In this document: positions 9,283 to 17,500 of the stretch, piece after piece
Layout: every line of letters begins with the position of its first letter
Position numbering within the stretch: position 1 is the first letter of the stretch
Origin: Theodoxus fluviatilis
Lineage: Eukaryota; Mollusca; Gastropoda; Cycloneritida; Neritidae
NCBI GenBank assembly: GCA_034096865.1
Contig: JAWQFJ010014766.1
Location: 17,501-35,000, forward strand
DNA: 17,500 nt
Direction of reading: 5' to 3'
Translations under genes and position numbers: made by a program
Notes under the pieces: model-generated
What the model was told of the DNA's origin: nothing
Seen by the model: the letters and a program-made list of their open reading frames with translations, nothing else
Databases searched by the model: none

Positions 9283-9365
9283 TGACATCCCTACTTATTC
9301 ATCATCTTACAAACCTCATAGGGAGACGAAGCAGATCTATTTTTACCCCAAAACCTCTGATGGAA
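9283..9365. repeat. Dispersed repeat block, copy 1
   Basis: Aligns over about 80 bp with 16314-16390: CATCCCTACTTATTC versus TGTCCCTATTTATTC, then TAGGGAGACG in both, then AGATCTATTTTTACCCC versus AGGTCTATTCTTACCCC. Same orientation. From memory, similar blocks are common in mollusc repeats; that is not verified here. Confidence 0.55.
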
Positions 9366-9736
9366 TGAAGAGCCCAGTGGAAATGAACCAGAATGATTGG
9401 TCTTCTATTTTCATGGTGGGTTTTCCATTACCAAGTATTTTAGCTAGATTTCCATTCTAAATGAGGACAATATGTATGTAGTGATGGCATCATCAGAGAT
9501 GGCAGGTAGAACAACAATAACAAAGATTTCACGGCACAGCAAGTGGCGACACCTAGGTAGGCCTTGCCTCCCTTGGCAAGATGGAAAAATCCGTCCTCTA
9601 CACTAGACTACAATTGAGCTGAATGCATCATTATCATCATATCCATTCTACCAACCCTAACGCTGAAGACCTTTCCACAGTTCAGCTGTGAGAGCTAGAG
9701 CCTGGAGTGGAGCTCTGCCTTCATCTCGATCCCTGC
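9366..9736 (-). other. Downstream flank / probable 3' UTR of gene B
   Basis: Sequence just after the gene B stop on the - strand. It includes a small hairpin CTTGCC...GGCAAG (9563-9580). I could not find an AATAAA on the - strand within a plausible distance, so the transcript end is not placed. Confidence 0.35.
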
Positions 9737-15753
<6,017 letters not shown>

Positions 15754-15844
15754 CTGGGTTGTAAAAGATTTCAAGTGGGTAAAAGTCTGGTAAGCATTAC
15801 AAGTAAAAATGTCCCATATCAAGTACAGTGTATGATCAGAACTG

Positions 15845-15935
15845 AGGAAATCCCACAGCTGCAGGGCTTTCAGGGCCTGCTCCACCAGCTCAGCCTGGGG
15901 CAGCCCCAGGCAGCCAGTGAGACGTACAATGTGAA
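15845..15935 (-). repeat. Dispersed repeat fragment, inverted copy of 10750-10830
   Basis: On the - strand it reads GGCTGCCTGGGGCTGCCCC then GAGCTGGTGGAGCAGGCCCT and a CTGTGGGATTTCC end, matching 10750-10830. The - strand is open across it: the translation includes GCLGLPQAELVEQALKAL, and the other copy gives a similar GCLGPP..ELLEQALEAR before a stop. No protein family recognised; not a P450 exon. Confidence 0.65.
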
Positions 15936-16099
15936 GCACCAAGATCAGGACAGCTTTAACCCCCAAATCATCCATTTTCATACAAATTTATGAACACTGA
16001 CGTTTTAGCGCTTGGTGCATCCCCAGCATCTCATGTATCACCTATTCAATTTTCTGTTCTGTATCTCACCTAGAAATATTTTTTTAACTTGTTTTTTTT

Positions 16100-16310
16100 G
16101 GGGGGAGGTGTTAAAATACAACTCATTAGCATGCATGACATTTAAAACAACTTATTTCTCAGCTAGACTTACTACTCCAAACAGCCAAAACTCAAAGAAA
16201 AAATAAAAGATAGATGGATGGAGTTTTACAGCCTAGCAACCTTTGTAGACTATATAAGGCCATAAGCACAAAAATCACAAGACGAATTCCAAGAAAGCGC
16301 AATTCAAGTC
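16100..16310. other. AT-rich spacer within upstream region of gene B
   Basis: Begins just after a T8G6 tract (16092-16105). Nothing else recognised. Confidence 0.35.
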
Positions 16311-16313
16311 ACG

Positions 16314-16390
16314 ATGTCCCTATTTATTCGCCTTTCACGAATCTTGTAGGGAGACGTGGTAGGTCTATTCTTACCCCCAACCCACAGAGG
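16314..16390. repeat. Dispersed repeat block, copy 2
   Basis: Partner of 9283-9365: TGTCCCTATTTATTC, TAGGGAGACG and GGTCTATTCTTACCCCC in the same order and orientation. Confidence 0.55.
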
Positions 16391-16498
16391 GCGAAAAAAG
16401 AAACGACTTTCCACACCTGGTGGAAAAGGAGACGAAGCTGCATACCAATCTGCAGGCTTGGATGATGACAAATGAGTGAGTAGTAAAGGTAAAGGTTT

Positions 16499-16870
16499 CT
16501 TACAGTGATATGTCAATTACCCACATCTGGGTCTCACACAGCCTTACACTTTACCCCCTGGTCAATGGCCACTGGATCAATTGTTTACACACACCTGACA
16601 ACTAACTCAGACAGGACACACACAGTCAGACACCAGCATCATGTCCACTCCGCTGGAAGCATTCCAACCCAATGCCGTATCACAGCTGCATATGAGGATT
16701 ATTGGTAGCACAGCTAGCCCTCACTGCCCTCACAGGTATCTTGTTTTACTCCTGAGTGGGAAGTGGCAATGCTAGTTAAGTGCCTTGCCAGAAGCTAGAA
16801 TCCATGCAGCTTTGAACATTGCTGCCTCTGGTCAACAACAGGCAAATATGCTGACCACTGGATCAGAGCG
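16499..16870 (-). mobile_element. SINE-like element with tRNA-like head (minus strand)
   Basis: On the - strand a possible pol III A-box-like CAGTGGTCAGCATATTTGCC (around 16842-16862) is followed ~30 bases later by a B-box-like ATGTTCAAAGCTGC (16806-16820), then TTCTGGCAAGGCACTTAACT and CAGGAGTAAAACAAGATACC, words typical of invertebrate tRNA-derived SINEs. Two parts have relatives in this window (8701-8800 and 13541-13620), which shows it is dispersed. Boundaries are approximate and no poly(A) or target duplication was found. Confidence 0.55.
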
Positions 16871-17035
16871 TTCTCCCCTTCTAAGCCTTTTTTAACCATG
16901 AGATGAAACTAAACAGTAGCCAGTAAAGTGTTTGCAACGTATTAATTACCAAAAGACAAGGAGATCATGATAGAGATTTTCTTCATGTCTTCCCCCCTAA
17001 AATAAGAAATCTCCAACCCATGCAAAAATATAGAC

Positions 17036-17300
17036 TACCCTGGCTCAGTAGATCTGGTTATGTGATGTTCAAGCAACATCCTAGGTCCAGACGAGATATA
17101 AATTCAGAAGCTCGTAAGAATTCCTCAAATGATCACTCCTGCCAGATTGTCCCTAATCAGCTGAAAGCCATAGTCCCAGAGCTGGCTGGGGTTTCCCCAG
17201 TACTTAAACCACACAGATCCAGCAGTCCAATGCACCACTGGTACTTGCCCTAGAGTAGGGAGTCTCTCCCTTGAGGCAGGAGAGATAAGGGATAAAATCC
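17036..17300 (+). mobile_element. Possible second tRNA-headed SINE (plus strand)
   Basis: TGGCTCAGTAGATCTGG at 17040 fits the pol III A-box pattern of a tRNA gene. GGTCCAGACGAG at about 17085 is a weak B-box at a tRNA-like spacing. The intervening sequence does not fold as a proper tRNA by eye, so a SINE head is more likely than a tRNA gene. The right limit is a guess. Confidence 0.35.
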
Positions 17301-17500
17301 AGCTCTGAAGATCAGCAATGTTAACCATATGCTGTTTAACTCACTGCAAGCATGTAAAACAAAATTACACAGTATTGAATAAAGTCAATTTGATTCCTGC
17401 ACACACAGATGACAAATTCTGACTATCCTTAGAAACAGAGTAAAAGCAGCTAGTAGATAAACTTCCAAATCTGCCAAGTGGTTCATCTGTTCAATTGTGC
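17301..17500. other. Window end, nothing recognised
   Basis: AT-rich sequence at the right edge. The next upstream gene B exon is expected further right but is not visible here. Confidence 0.4.

Noticed and set aside
17036..17100. A genuine tRNA gene
   Set aside because: The A-box word is good but no full cloverleaf with a paired acceptor stem is visible; kept only as a possible SINE head.

Overview
This window is animal nuclear DNA, most likely from a marine invertebrate. A mollusc or other lophotrochozoan fits best and a lancelet cannot be excluded; the species is not identifiable from the sequence alone. Coding DNA is split into short exons of 66 to 196 bp with GT/AG (and one GC/AG) borders. 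Introns and spacers are AT-rich and full of microsatellites and SINE-like fragments. There is no sign of bacterial operons. Only a small part of the window is coding, and almost all long open reading frames are shadows of exons or of simple repeats.

Two cytochrome P450 genes of the CYP4 family lie tail to tail. Gene A is on the + strand and runs from an exon at 31 to a stop at 5421. Its 5' half is outside the window. It has six visible exons (31-163, 1319-1442, 2705-2900, 3969-4051, 4978-5043, 5316-5421) and a poly(A) signal at 5782. Gene B is on the - strand, from an exon at 15753 down to a stop at 9737, with seven visible exons. Its six 3' exons match gene A in length exactly (133, 124, 196, 83, 66, 106 bp) and in intron phase. 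Its seventh, more upstream exon (15630-15753) has no gene A counterpart here because gene A is cut by the window edge. Both encode the CYP4 I-helix signature, the ExxR K-helix motif, the PDRF motif and the heme-thiolate loop with its cysteine. The 235 comparable residues are about 82% identical by my by-eye count. The differences are concentrated in exon 3 after the HPPVP motif and in the last exon; exon 2 differs only by four silent changes.

The 3.9 kb between the two 3' ends (about 5.8 to 9.7 kb) has no gene I can support. It holds a CpG-rich element of about 500 bp with a hairpin at each end (6475-6977), a TG microsatellite, a 2 x 50 bp tandem duplication, poly(T)/poly(G) tracts and SINE-like fragments. 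The gene B introns hold a five-unit minisatellite abutting a splice acceptor, a 2 x 68 bp duplication, a CA microsatellite, a CpG-dense patch and a foldback repeat. The region above 15754 is mostly dispersed repeats, some with tRNA-like heads.

The pair probably arose by inverted duplication of an ancestral CYP4 gene followed by uneven divergence. The proteins would be ER-anchored monooxygenases, by family likely acting on fatty acids, eicosanoids or xenobiotics; the actual substrate cannot be read from the sequence.
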